A DNA stretch of 64,000 bases. Origin: DASVWZ01 sp963715675. GTDB taxonomy: Bacteria > Acidobacteriota > Terriglobia > Terriglobales > Acidobacteriaceae. The notes below the pieces were generated by a model, which did no database searches, was not told where the DNA came from, and worked only from the letters and a program-made list of their open reading frames with translations. Position 1 is the stretch's first letter. Each line of letters opens with the position of its first letter. Below, piece by piece: positions 1-8,094 of this stretch. The stretch covers positions 4,092,001-4,156,000 of the forward strand of contig OY970265.1 in NCBI GenBank assembly GCA_963715675.1. The letters run 5' to 3'. The position numbers and the translations under genes were made by a program.

Positions 1-129
1 CGGCGAATCGTTCGGGGGATATCGCGCGTGTACCGGGGAGAGAAGCCAGAGCCCGCGGCAGAAGCTCGAATCGCAAGCGCCGCACCCGGCGAACTGAGCG
101 CGCAACAGGGGAGCAACCGACAGCCTTAG
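1..129 (+). CDS. Possible C-terminal tail of an upstream gene (partial)
   Basis: Frame 1 is open from the first base to a TAG at 127-129, giving about 42 residues rich in Ala, Arg and Glu. The composition could suit the low-complexity tail of a protein that starts left of the window. No domain is recognisable and an open frame this short can occur by chance in GC-rich DNA. The following 60 bases up to the next gene show only the ribosome binding site of that gene. Confidence 0.25.
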   Translation, partial: RRIVRGISRVYRGEKPEPAAEARIASAAPGELSAQQGSNRQP

Positions 130-194
130 CCGCATCTGAAGCCACGCCGATCCGAATAGCATCTATCAAGATAGTCAGGAGAATGCAACGAATC

Positions 195-689
195 ATGACC
201 GACTCGAAAAACGAAGACAAAGCTTTGCGCGAGCACGTCATCGATCTCTTACAAGGCGGTGGCGCCCACGCCAAGTTCGACGAAGTGCTCAAGGATGTTC
301 CGGCGGAGTTGCGCGGCAAGCAACCCGAGGGCCTACCACATTCGCTCTGGATGCTGCTCGAGCACCTGCGCATTGCACAGTGGGACATCCTGGAATTCAG
401 CCGCAATGCGAAGCATGTGTCTCCGCAATGGCCCAAGGGGTACTGGCCGAAAACGGAGGCGCCTCCGAGCGCCGCTGCCTGGGACGAAAGCATCAAAGAG
501 TTCGGTGGCGATCTGAAAGCCATGCAGGAACTGGTCAAGAATCCGAAGACAGATCTGTTCGCGAAAATTCCCTGGGGAGATGGTCAGACAATCCTGCGGG
601 AAGCCTTGCTGGTGGCCGATCACAACGCATACCACCTGGGGCAAATGCTGGATGTGCGGAGGCTGCTGGGAGCTTGGCCCAAGGAATAG
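195..689 (+). CDS. DinB/DfsB family protein
   Basis: A 164-residue four-helix-bundle protein of the DinB superfamily, whose members usually hold a divalent metal through three histidines; many are thiol-dependent S-transferases, others have unknown roles. Visible signatures are LLEHLRIAQWDI near the N-terminus and DHNAYHLGQ near the C-terminus, which carry the expected metal-ligand histidines. An AGGAG at 177-181 lies 13 bases before this ATG; an in-frame ATG at 183 is only one base from that AGGAG, so 195 is preferred. Substrate cannot be inferred. It is the first of two DinB proteins in the window (the other is at 7208-7723), and the two are not close duplicates. Confidence 0.85.
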   Translation: MTDSKNEDKALREHVIDLLQGGGAHAKFDEVLKDVPAELRGKQPEGLPHSLWMLLEHLRIAQWDILEFSRNAKHVSPQWPKGYWPKTEAPPSAAAWDESIKEFGGDLKAMQELVKNPKTDLFAKIPWGDGQTILREALLVADHNAYHLGQMLDVRRLLGAWPKE

Positions 690-701
690 TGAACATGCAG
701 G

Positions 702-2276
702 CTACGAGCCGGTTGCCTGCAAGACTCGTGTTTCTCCGGGCCTCTGCGCCTCCGTGGTAGAAGTGCTTCGTTTCCGAAACACGACTCTCACCCCGTCTCG
801 CCATCTTTCGTCAATTCCGGCCAACACCCACTCCACCTCCGGGGAAATGTAACGCAACAACGTGTCGGTGGCCGGATGCACGTGCAGCGCGGGCGCGACC
901 AGGATCAATAGCGGCTGGTCTGAGCACAGCTGTCGCCCCGGAAAATATCCGAAGCGCTGAAACTCGCCGCGGGCGTGGTGCCAGGCAACGCGCGACCAGT
1001 AGTCCAATCCTTGTAGCGGCAGATGGATATCTTCGTCAGCCTTGAGTTCGACTATCGCCAGTCGTCCTTCCCGCGTGACGGTGAGCACGTCGATCATGGC
1101 GCGGTCCGACGCGGAAAACGCCGGCACTTGTGTATAGACGGAGCGCGAATCCAGTCGTTCATCGAGCGCGTCCACGTTTCGTACCACCAGCGATTCCAGC
1201 CAGCGCTCGGGATGCAACCTCCACAACAAATGATCACGTGGTCCTTCCGGGTGCCGGACCTCGCCGATGGTGCACACCAACTGGTTGAACTCGCCTGCAT
1301 TCCGTTCGCTTAGCACCCGCTCTTCCGCGCCCAAGCCGAACACCAGTTCCGTGGTGGTACGAAACGTAACAGCCTCCTGGGCGAGGCGGGCCCGCGCGAA
1401 CTCCAGGCCATGACAGCGAAACGCAACTTCGGCGGGAGAAAGCACGCTGAGTTCGGCTTCCGGCATCAATGCATGCACAGCCGTGATTTCGCCGGCGAAC
1501 CGTTCTCGCACCGCCGATTCATCGGTAGCCTGCACCAGCCGGGTTGCCACATTGCCACAGTCGGAGACGTCAATTTCTTTCAGACTGTCGTTGTGCTCGT
1601 CGAGTTCGTACAGCTGCCATTTTGCGGCGGACCGGTTCAAGTGGATGATGCGCTCACGAACCAGACCTGACTTTCCAAGCGGCAAGAACACCTTCAATCC
1701 TTCAACCGCAAGCTTGCCGGCATGCGCCTCCCGGCACGTCTCCAGCCACAGGATGCCGAACGTCAGCGCCGCGTCGATCGAGCCTTGGGTCTCTTCGCGG
1801 TTCACTCCGAGCACGGCAAAGCCCGTCTGTCCTTGCCGCAGCATTCCGCGGGCGTAGACCGGACCGAACGAGCGTTCCAGGTCCATCGAAGTGCTGAGCG
1901 CTGCGGTTTTGAATCCGGGGAAGCCTCGCGTCAGCACTCGCTCCAAGGTTTTCTTGTAGGCCAGGCGCACTGCCCGCTTGGCGGTGGGCGTTCGCCGGTC
2001 GCGCTGGCGGCATATCTCCAGTTTGGTGGGTCTGGCCTGGCCCAGCCGCTGCACCGCCAGCCGCAGCACGTCGTTCTTGACTTCCGCCTCCAGAATTCGG
2101 CGGACCACGTTCCGCTCCGCTGACCACAGGTGCAGCAGGCATTTGTTATGTTCGCCAGAAATCGAATATTTTGATTCCGCCAGGTCAAACACCACCGCGC
2201 CATCTTCGATAATGACTGCGTCTTGCGCACAGCCAAGGAACTGCTGCAAGGTCGCGATCAGAGAATCCGGCGTCAC
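702..2276 (-). CDS. Uncharacterised protein with a PD-(D/E)XK nuclease-like C-terminal motif
   Basis: About 524 residues, transcribed divergently from tldD. The first ~400 residues match nothing I recognise. Near residues 393-425 there is a pattern IDVLTV...AIVELKAD followed by LQGLDYWSRV, that is D-x(n)-ExK plus a downstream Q-x3-Y, the arrangement of the PD-(D/E)XK nuclease fold (NucS-like C-terminal domains look similar). The reading frame extends upstream to a TTG at 2399, overlapping tldD; the GTG at 2276 is preferred because a GGTGGGGAA stretch precedes it and the overlap disappears. The last ~20 residues are encoded by a dispersed genomic repeat at 731-760, so the natural C-terminus may have been altered. 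A DNA-cleaving role is inference only. Confidence 0.7.
   Translation of the reverse strand: MTPDSLIATLQQFLGCAQDAVIIEDGAVVFDLAESKYSISGEHNKCLLHLWSAERNVVRRILEAEVKNDVLRLAVQRLGQARPTKLEICRQRDRRTPTAKRAVRLAYKKTLERVLTRGFPGFKTAALSTSMDLERSFGPVYARGMLRQGQTGFAVLGVNREETQGSIDAALTFGILWLETCREAHAGKLAVEGLKVFLPLGKSGLVRERIIHLNRSAAKWQLYELDEHNDSLKEIDVSDCGNVATRLVQATDESAVRERFAGEITAVHALMPEAELSVLSPAEVAFRCHGLEFARARLAQEAVTFRTTTELVFGLGAEERVLSERNAGEFNQLVCTIGEVRHPEGPRDHLLWRLHPERWLESLVVRNVDALDERLDSRSVYTQVPAFSASDRAMIDVLTVTREGRLAIVELKADEDIHLPLQGLDYWSRVAWHHARGEFQRFGYFPGRQLCSDQPLLILVAPALHVHPATDTLLRYISPEVEWVLAGIDERWRDGVRVVFRKRSTSTTEAQRPGETRVLQATGS
731..760. repeat. Dispersed repeat arm (CCTCTGCGCCTCCGTGGT type)
   Basis: The stretch GCCTCTGCGCCTCCGTGGTA matches one arm of the inverted repeats at 3863-3932 and 5336-5398 and the arm at 22799-22832. 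It sits inside the 3' end of the preceding minus-strand gene and encodes part of its C-terminal tail. No matching second arm is evident here, so this looks like a half copy. Confidence 0.6.
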
Positions 2277-2404
2277 ACCAGAATTTTCCCCACCCGCCGA
2301 GGCTCCGTCTGTGACAGGTGACCATCGTGACCTGCTAAGACGATTCGGTGTGGGATAATAGACAGACCCCGGAGCCTTTCCGGGCCCAAGGGCATCCAAT
2401 CAGA

Positions 2405-3856
2405 GTGGACAGAAACCGTCTCTTTTTCGAGCATTACGGCCTTACCGAGCGCGATCTCGAGCATTATCTGAACGCAGCGCTCTCGGCTGGCGGCGACTAC
2501 GCTGATCTCTATTTCGAATACCTATCCTCGACTTCGCTGATGGTGGATGAATCCATGGTGAAGTCCGCTTCGCAGGGCATTTCCGCCGGGTGCGGCGTTC
2601 GCGTGATTTCCGGCGAACGCACCGGATACGCCTATACCGACGACCTTGCGCCGGAGCGAATCCTGCATGCCGCGCGAACCGCGGCTCTGATTGCCAGCGG
2701 TCCGGCTAAGACGCCTGCTGTCGGTTTTCAGAAAAAAGCAGCCCGCAGTCTCTACCCCGTGACGCTGCCTTCGGTGGACGCCGAGATCACCGCCAAGGTC
2801 GAGCTGGTGATGCGTGGCGATCAGGCCGCGCGCGCTTACGATCCGAGGATCAAGGAAGTCCGCTCCAGCTACGCCGACGAACTGCGCAACATTCTGGTAG
2901 TTGGTTCCGACGGGACGTTTGCCGAGGACTCGCAACCCCTGGCGCGGCTGAATGTGAGCTGCATCGCCAAGACCGAGGGCAATTCCGCCCGCGGAAGTTC
3001 CGGTGGTGGCGGCCGGGTCGCTCTCGATTTCTTTTTCGGAGAAAAAACGCCCGAGTTTTTCGCCAAAGAAGCCGCCCGGCAGGCGATTCTGCAACTGGAT
3101 GCTCGCGAAGCTCCGGCCGGAGAGATGGAAGTGGTTCTCGGTCCTGGCTGGCCCGGCGTTTTACTGCATGAAGCTGTCGGCCACGGCCTGGAGGCCGACT
3201 TCAATCGCAAACAAACTTCAGCCTTCGCCGGACTGGTCGGCAAGCGCGTGGCCAGCGAGAAGTGCACGGTGGTCGACAACGGTACCATGCCGTGGCGCCG
3301 CGGCTCGCTGAATGTGGACGATGAAGGTAACCACACCCAGAACACGGTGCTGATCGAAAAGGGCATTTTGAAGGGCTATCTCAGCGACAAGCTTTCCTCC
3401 AAGCTGATGGGGGTCGCCAACACCGGCAACGGCCGCCGCGAGAGCTATGAGTATATTCCCATGCCGCGCATGACCAACACCTACATGCTGGCGGGCGAGG
3501 ACGATCCCCAAGACATCCTGCGCTCCGTGAAGCGTGGAATTTATGCGGTGAACTTCGGCGGCGGGCAGGTGGACATCACTAACGGGAAGTTTGTGTTCTC
3601 GGCATCCGAGGCCTACCTCATCGAGGACGGCCACGTCACCGCTCCGATCAAGGGCGCGACATTAATTGGCAACGGGCCCGATGTGCTAACCCGCGTTTCC
3701 ATGGTCGGAAATGATTTAAGACTGGACGAAGGTGTTGGCACCTGCGGCAAGGACGGCCAGGCTGTGCCGGTCGGCGTGGGCATCCCGACGATTAAGATCG
3801 ATCGCCTGACCGTCGGCGGCACCGCCAAGAAAGAAGTCGGCGGCTTCATGCAGTAA
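2405..3856 (+). CDS. tldD: TldD metalloprotease subunit
   Basis: Active subunit of the TldD/TldE (PmbA) protease, which in E. coli processes microcin B17 and degrades CcdA by cutting unfolded peptides inside a heterodimer. The zinc site is plain: LLHEAVGHGLEADF carries HExxxH at about residues 255-260, with the glycine-rich GNGRRESY segment downstream. Length of 483 residues is normal. The frame opens at a GTG at 2348 inside a likely promoter (GGATAAT at 2352-2358), so the GTG at 2405 is preferred as start; it begins near the N-terminus of known homologues. tldE follows 88 bases downstream on the same strand, separated by an inverted repeat, and the pair are expected to act together in the cytoplasm. 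Confidence 0.95.
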   Translation: MDRNRLFFEHYGLTERDLEHYLNAALSAGGDYADLYFEYLSSTSLMVDESMVKSASQGISAGCGVRVISGERTGYAYTDDLAPERILHAARTAALIASGPAKTPAVGFQKKAARSLYPVTLPSVDAEITAKVELVMRGDQAARAYDPRIKEVRSSYADELRNILVVGSDGTFAEDSQPLARLNVSCIAKTEGNSARGSSGGGGRVALDFFFGEKTPEFFAKEAARQAILQLDAREAPAGEMEVVLGPGWPGVLLHEAVGHGLEADFNRKQTSAFAGLVGKRVASEKCTVVDNGTMPWRRGSLNVDDEGNHTQNTVLIEKGILKGYLSDKLSSKLMGVANTGNGRRESYEYIPMPRMTNTYMLAGEDDPQDILRSVKRGIYAVNFGGGQVDITNGKFVFSASEAYLIEDGHVTAPIKGATLIGNGPDVLTRVSMVGNDLRLDEGVGTCGKDGQAVPVGVGIPTIKIDRLTVGGTAKKEVGGFMQ

Positions 3857-3862
3857 ACCTTG

Positions 3863-3932
3863 CACCACAGAGACACAGAGTCACAAAGAAGTGCCTTCTC
3901 AGAGAGTGGTTATCCTCTGCGCCTCTGTGGTG
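3863..3932. repeat. Inverted repeat between tldD and tldE
   Basis: CACCACAGAG at 3863-3872 is the exact reverse complement of CTCTGTGGTG at 3923-3932, with further ACACAGAG/CCTCTGCG similarity inside. It fills most of the tldD-tldE gap. The same sequence type recurs at 5336-5398, 731-760 and 22799-22832, so this is a dispersed REP-like element and not a gene-specific terminator; no T-run follows it. Confidence 0.75.
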
Positions 3933-3944
3933 AAATGACTTTTT

Positions 3945-5324
3945 ATGTCTTCCACGCAAGTTGAGACGAAGATCGAGACTAGCCTGAAAGACCTGGCGCA
4001 GGATATCGTCCGCCGCGCCATGTCGGGCGGCGCGACTGCGGCGGAGTGCGTGATTCGCGAAGGCGACGAATTCTCAACCCTGGTCCGCCTGGGAGAAGTG
4101 GAAAAGCTTCAGGAATCCGGTTCAAAGTCGATTGGCGTCCGCGTCTTTCGCGACAAGCGTGCCGCCAGCACGTATTCGAGCGACTTCTCGCGCGCCGGCC
4201 TCGACCGTATGGTGCAATCTGCTCTGGAACTGGCCAAGATCACCTCCGAAGATCCATTTGGCGGGATTCCCGAGGCAGCTCAACTCGGCTCCATTTCCGG
4301 CGATCTCGACCTGTACTCTGCCGACGTTTATTCGCTGCCAGGGGAAGAGCGCATCAGCTATGCGCGCCGGACGGAGAAAGCCGCGCTCGATTTCGACCCG
4401 CGCATCAAGAATTCCGAAGGCGGATCGTTTGACGCCGCCACCGGACACAAGGTTCTGGCCAATTCGCACGGGTTTGTGGGTGAGTACCGCCGCTCGTACT
4501 GCTCGATTGCCGCCGTGCCCATCGCGCAGTCGGAGAATGGCGCCATGCAGCGCGACTACTGGTATTCGGTGGCCAGAAGCCTGGGCCGGCTGGAATCTCC
4601 GGAGCACGTCGGCAAAGTGGCTGCCCAGCGCACCATCCGCCGCCTAGGCGCCCGCAAGGCGAAGACCGCGCATGTGCCGGTGGTGCTCGATCCGCTGGTT
4701 GCAGCTTCGATCATCGAGCATATTTTCGAAGGGGTAAACGGAGACTCGGTCTATCGTGGCGCGTCATTCCTGGCGGGCAAGCTGGGACAGAAGATCGCAG
4801 CCGACCGCGTCAATGTGATCGATGACGGCACCATGCCCGGCGGTTTCGGAACCAGTCCATTTGACGGCGAAGGTGTGCCCACTCGACGCACTGCAGTGGT
4901 TGAGAACGGCGTGCTGAAGTCGTATCTGCTGAACACCTACACCGCGAAGAAGCTGGGACTTGTAACCACCGGCAATGCGGCTCGGGGCCTGGCGGGAACG
5001 CCGGGGATTGGACCGGGAAATTATTTTCTGCAGCCAGGCGCGAAGACGCCACAGCAAATCATCGGGGAGATCAAGGACGGGCTTTACATCACCGAATTTC
5101 TTGGCCAGGGTGTCAATCTCGTAACCGGCGACTATTCCCGCGGCGCGTCCGGCCTGTGGATTTCCGGTGGCGAACTTGCTTATCCCGTCGAAGAAATTAC
5201 TGTGGCCGGAAACTTGAAAGACATTTTCTTCAACATCGCGGAAATCGCCAACGACCTCGAATTCCGCGGCGCCATCGCCTGTCCAACCATCAGAATTGAT
5301 GGCCTGACCGTCGGCGGGGAATAA
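3945..5324 (+). CDS. tldE: TldE/PmbA protease partner subunit
   Basis: 459-residue member of the TldD/PmbA family, the partner that forms the cage with TldD but lacks the zinc-binding HExxxH at the equivalent position. The family features are clear: an N-terminal domain with KSIGVRVFRDKRAAS, a central VVLDPLVAASIIEHIFEGVN segment where TldD would have its zinc site, and a glycine-rich C-terminal half (GASGLWISGGELAYPVEE). Start is the ATG following a repeat-filled 88-base gap after tldD. Co-expression with tldD is likely given order and strand, although the intervening repeat could affect transcript stability. Confidence 0.93.
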   Translation: MSSTQVETKIETSLKDLAQDIVRRAMSGGATAAECVIREGDEFSTLVRLGEVEKLQESGSKSIGVRVFRDKRAASTYSSDFSRAGLDRMVQSALELAKITSEDPFGGIPEAAQLGSISGDLDLYSADVYSLPGEERISYARRTEKAALDFDPRIKNSEGGSFDAATGHKVLANSHGFVGEYRRSYCSIAAVPIAQSENGAMQRDYWYSVARSLGRLESPEHVGKVAAQRTIRRLGARKAKTAHVPVVLDPLVAASIIEHIFEGVNGDSVYRGASFLAGKLGQKIAADRVNVIDDGTMPGGFGTSPFDGEGVPTRRTAVVENGVLKSYLLNTYTAKKLGLVTTGNAARGLAGTPGIGPGNYFLQPGAKTPQQIIGEIKDGLYITEFLGQGVNLVTGDYSRGASGLWISGGELAYPVEEITVAGNLKDIFFNIAEIANDLEFRGAIACPTIRIDGLTVGGE

Positions 5325-5335
5325 CAAGAACTTCT

Positions 5336-5398
5336 CACCATAGAGGCACAGAGAAAAATGATTCAAAAGATTCTCTCTGTAACTCTGTCTCTGTGGTA
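5336..5398. repeat. Inverted repeat downstream of tldE
   Basis: CACCATAGAGGCACAGAG at the left is mirrored by CTCTGTCTCTGTGGTA at the right, with a central ATTCAAAAGATT. It is a second copy of the element at 3863-3932. It lies between the tldE stop and the next gene and could form a hairpin in the transcript, but no T-run follows it. Confidence 0.7.
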
Positions 5399-5427
5399 GA
5401 TGTTTCCCCGGATAGTACAATCCCTGC

Positions 5428-5931
5428 ATGGGCGGTTTCATCGAGCCATCTCCACCGACTGAGCAGCAGGAATCCCATGCGCGGCCGGTTCTCATTGGAG
5501 TAGTGCTCGTGGTTGCTCTTATCAGCGGGCTGGCGCTGCTCTCGCTGGGGAAGCACAAAGGCCAGGCCCCGCCGCATCCGTACGCAGCCAATTTGCAGTT
5601 ATCGAACATCAAGATGAGCGCGGCGGAGAACTTCGTCGGCGCCAGCGTCACCTACATCGACGGAACCGTCACCAACGCCGGCAATCAGACCGTGACCCAT
5701 GCGGTTGTGCACGTGATCTTCAGGAATTCAATGAACGAGATCGCCCAGGCGGAAGATGTGCCGCTTCTGGTGTTGCAGACCGGGGGACCCTACCCGGACG
5801 CGGTTGATCTCCACACTTCGCCGCTCGCGCCCGGCCAGAACAAGCAGTTCCGCCTGACCTTCGAGCATGTCACTACCGACTGGAATCAGGCATACCCCGA
5901 GCTGCAAGTCACCGGCGTGACGCTGAAGTAG
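5428..5931 (+). CDS. Membrane-anchored protein with FxLYD/DUF2393-like domain
   Basis: 167 residues. A single transmembrane helix (VLIGVVLVVALISGLALLSL, about residues 21-40) follows a short polar N-terminus, so the rest is probably outside the cytoplasmic membrane. The C-terminal ~110 residues form an all-beta, immunoglobulin-like pattern (GTVTNAGNQTVTHAVVHVIF...LAPGQNKQFRLTFE) typical of FxLYD or DUF2393-type domains that compare conserved versus new interactions in secreted proteins. No catalytic motif is visible. Role unknown; it sits alone between tldE and selD and is flanked on both sides by dispersed repeats. Confidence 0.75.
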   Translation: MGGFIEPSPPTEQQESHARPVLIGVVLVVALISGLALLSLGKHKGQAPPHPYAANLQLSNIKMSAAENFVGASVTYIDGTVTNAGNQTVTHAVVHVIFRNSMNEIAQAEDVPLLVLQTGGPYPDAVDLHTSPLAPGQNKQFRLTFEHVTTDWNQAYPELQVTGVTLK

Positions 5932-5944
5932 CCCCACAAGTCTG

Positions 5945-6026
5945 CCACGGATCTGCGCGGATTTCCACAGATTGATCTATTCTTGTTTTTCTTAATCCGT
6001 GAGATCCGCGCGGGAAATCCCTGGTC
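5945..6026. repeat. Dispersed repeat, second type (ACGGATCTGCGCGGATTT)
   Basis: CACGGATCTGCGCGGATT near 5946 and AATCCGTGAGATCCGCGCGG near 5994-6013 are imperfect inverted arms around an AT-rich centre. The words 'ccacggat', 'gcgcggat' and 'ttccacagat' repeat in both orientations. It lies immediately upstream of selD and may contribute to its 5' untranslated region. Confidence 0.55.
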
Positions 6027-6050
6027 CGCTTTTTGTGGTTAGAATGGCTC

Positions 6051-7211
6051 ATGCCTGAGACCAAGCCATTTCGGCTGACGGAGTCGGTAAAAGCCGCGGG
6101 TTGAGCTTCCAAGCTGAGTCCGGCGGCGCTGGACGCGGTGCTTGGGAAATTAGCCCGGCAACAGGACCCGAACGTTCTAGTCGGCTTCGATCACGCCGAC
6201 GACGCCGGAGTGTATCAACTCGGGCCGGCGACCGCCCTGGTGCAGACCGTCGATTTCTTTACGCCCATCGTCGACGATCCCTACACCTTCGGCCAGATTG
6301 CCGCAACGAATGCGCTGAGTGACGTCTACGCCATGGGCGGTCGCCCGATTACATCACTCGCCCTGGTTTGCTTTCCCGACAAGGCGGACCTCGCGATTCT
6401 GGAGCGAATCCTGGCCGGAGGATTGTCGAAGATGATCGAAGCCGGATGCACGGTGATCGGCGGCCACAGCATTCGCGACGAAGAAACCAAGTTCGGATAC
6501 GCGGTGACGGGGCTGATTGATCCCGGCAGAGTGCTCACGAACGCAGGCGCGAAGCCCGGGGATCGCCTGCTGTTTACCAAAGCGCTAGGCACTGGCGTGA
6601 TTTCGACGGCGATCAAGAAAGGGGTTGCGAAACAAGCTTGGATTGATGCAGTCGTAGCTTCCATGACGACATTGAACAAAACTGCAGCCGAAGTAATCGC
6701 CACCGCTCACGTAGGGACGGGTGTTCCACCCATCCGAGCGGAGCGAAGGCCGACAGCCAACGACCAACGACCGTTCTTAGCCTGCCCTGAGCGGAGCGAA
6801 GGGACCCAGGACGGTTTCTCGATTCACGCCATGACCGACATCACCGGCTTCGGCTTGATCGGCCACGCGCGCGAACTCGCCCTGGCCTCAAATGTTTCGT
6901 TGCGCCTATATGCCAGCCGAATTCCTCTGCTCCAAGGTGCCCTCGATTGCGTTCGTGCCGGCCATATTCCCGGAGGGCTGAAAGCGAACCGCGAGTTCGC
7001 CGAATGTGTGATGAGTTATGAGGGCGGAATCAGCGATGAGATCAAGACGATTCTCTTCGATCCGCAAACTGCCGGCGGATTGCTGATCTCGGTCGCGCCA
7101 GAGCATGCGGCGGAACTCAACCGAGCGCTCAACGCCGCAGGAATTCCCGCCGTTGAGATCGGCGAAGTGCTGCTAGGATCCAAACCGCTCATCCGGGTCA
7201 CTGAAAATTAG
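6051..7211 (+). CDS. selD: Selenide, water dikinase SelD (selenocysteine-containing, TGA recoded)
   Basis: Makes selenophosphate from selenide and ATP, the selenium donor for selenocysteine and selenouridine. The ATG at 6051 gives PETKPFRLTESVKAAG, then an in-frame TGA at 6102-6104, then ASKLSPAALDAVL. Aligned to E. coli SelD ([20 protein letters not shown]) the TGA falls exactly on catalytic Cys17, and the essential Lys three residues later is kept. Further family signatures follow: DDAGVYQL, TVDFFTPIVDDPYTFGQIAATNALSD, GGHSIRDEE and MTDITGFGLIGHA. A hairpin directly after the TGA fits a bacterial SECIS element. A gene caller without recoding would start at the GTG at 6138 and lose the active site. 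At 386 residues it is about 40 longer than usual because of a repeat insertion before the MTDITGFG segment. The stop overlaps the convergent DinB gene by three bases. Confidence 0.92.
6102..6147 (+). promoter_or_regulatory. Candidate SECIS hairpin after the selD TGA
   Basis: TTCCAAGC at 6107-6114 pairs with GCTTGGGA at 6140-6147 (eight pairs, one G-U). Inside it GTCC (6118-6121) pairs with GGAC (6131-6134), leaving a nine-base apical loop GGCGGCGCT. The loop starts 17 bases after the TGA, within the spacing tolerated by bacterial SelB. Base pairing is visible; SelB binding is inference from position. Confidence 0.7.
6712..6820. repeat. In-frame repeat insertion within selD
   Basis: This stretch encodes about 36 residues absent from typical SelD, between the helix ending AAEVIATAH and the conserved MTDITGFG motif. 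It contains GAGCGGAGCGAAGG twice (6736-6749 and 6789-6802) and CCAACGACCAACGACC at 6757-6772, the same words found in the mnmG insertions. The reading frame is kept. The exact boundaries are estimated from the family alignment. Confidence 0.7.
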
Positions 7212-7723
7212 CCCGTCTCGATCAGCTCCCACATTCGCGCCAGGTGATGATCGTCGTGTTCGGCCACGAAGTAAAGATGGTCCACCAGGCGCATGGGTTG
7301 TTGGAGTCGCGGATGCGGGATCGACCGTGTAAACATTCCCGCATCAAGGTGCTGTACTCGGTCCACCAGCCGCATCCGTGCAACCCGAAATCCAGTCAGA
7401 ATTTCGCTGGTCTCGCGCGCATTGTGATTAGCAACATCTGTCCTCTTGTTGCTTAAGTCAGCTGCTGTGAGCTGCGGTCTGTCCGCCACATAGTCATCCC
7501 CCCGCGCCATCCAAAGAGGCTCCAAGTCCAGCAGATGTCCAGCGTGCTCCTGAATTGACCACTTGCCCTCGGGCTTGTATACCAGCCGTGTCGCCGCGCA
7601 GCCTTGAAGAAGTTCCTCCAATCGCGCTGGAGTTCCCCGCAAGCGGGCACACAGATTGGGATACAACTCCACCGGGAACGAGAACTCGAACGTTCTCTCA
7701 AACCAGTTTGCAACATGGCTCAT
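7208..7723 (-). CDS. DinB family protein
   Basis: 171-residue DinB/DfsB-type four-helix protein. The three expected metal histidines are visible in SIQEHAGHLLDLE (about residue 58) and AEHDDHHLARMWE (about residue 158). Such proteins are often thiol-dependent transferases or stress proteins; the substrate cannot be predicted. It converges on selD with a three-base overlap of stop codons and has no same-strand neighbour close enough to form an operon. Confidence 0.88.
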   Translation of the reverse strand: MSHVANWFERTFEFSFPVELYPNLCARLRGTPARLEELLQGCAATRLVYKPEGKWSIQEHAGHLLDLEPLWMARGDDYVADRPQLTAADLSNKRTDVANHNARETSEILTGFRVARMRLVDRVQHLDAGMFTRSIPHPRLQQPMRLVDHLYFVAEHDDHHLARMWELIETG

Positions 7724-8094
7724 GGTTTACCCTGATTCGAACCGCGCGGCATTAGCATCTGGGACTTAGCGACTTGGATCAATTCGCGGCTCATCACGCT
7801 TCTATTTTTCTTAGCAGGAGTCCTTCAAACGGGGCAACCTCAGGCAAGCGCCATCCAGAACGCATGATGGCCAGAGTCAACGGGTAAGGCCGGCAACGAT
7901 CAGCTTCAGACCCGGACGTGAGCACTCCAGCTGCCTAACGGAAAAACGGAAAGACGCTCTGAAACGGGCGTACCGGGCATGTACCGTCGGTACCTAGCCC
8001 GGCCCAAACGCCGGTCGTACGCTAACTGAAATTCCAGCCAGCCTCCGTCCGCCGAAGGACGAGGCATCCCTCGCTTGGAACCTAAGGAGACCTT
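7724..8094 (+). promoter_or_regulatory. 371-base gene-free region, structured 5' leader candidate
   Basis: No coding frame stands out. The plus strand holds a nested hairpin at 7973-8002: CCGGGC pairs with GCCCGG, and inside it GTACCG (7981-7986) pairs with CGGTAC (7988-7993). A second hairpin is GCCATC (7850-7855) with GATGGC (7866-7871), and a third GTCC/GGAC lies near 8048-8062. A good ribosome binding site (AAGGAG at 8084-8089) precedes the next ATG. It does not match a riboswitch class I can recall, so it is listed as a structured leader only. Confidence 0.4.

Noticed and set aside
3857..3944. Terminator between tldD and tldE
   Set aside because: The hairpin lacks a T-run and recurs elsewhere, so it is a dispersed repeat.
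6138..7211. SelD as an N-terminally truncated protein starting at the GTG
   Set aside because: The upstream frame restores the family N-terminus with a TGA exactly at the catalytic Cys, so recoding explains it better.
7725..7800. Possible tRNA with a GGTTCGAATC word
   Set aside because: The flanking bases do not pair as a T stem, and the segment leads into the DinB start region.
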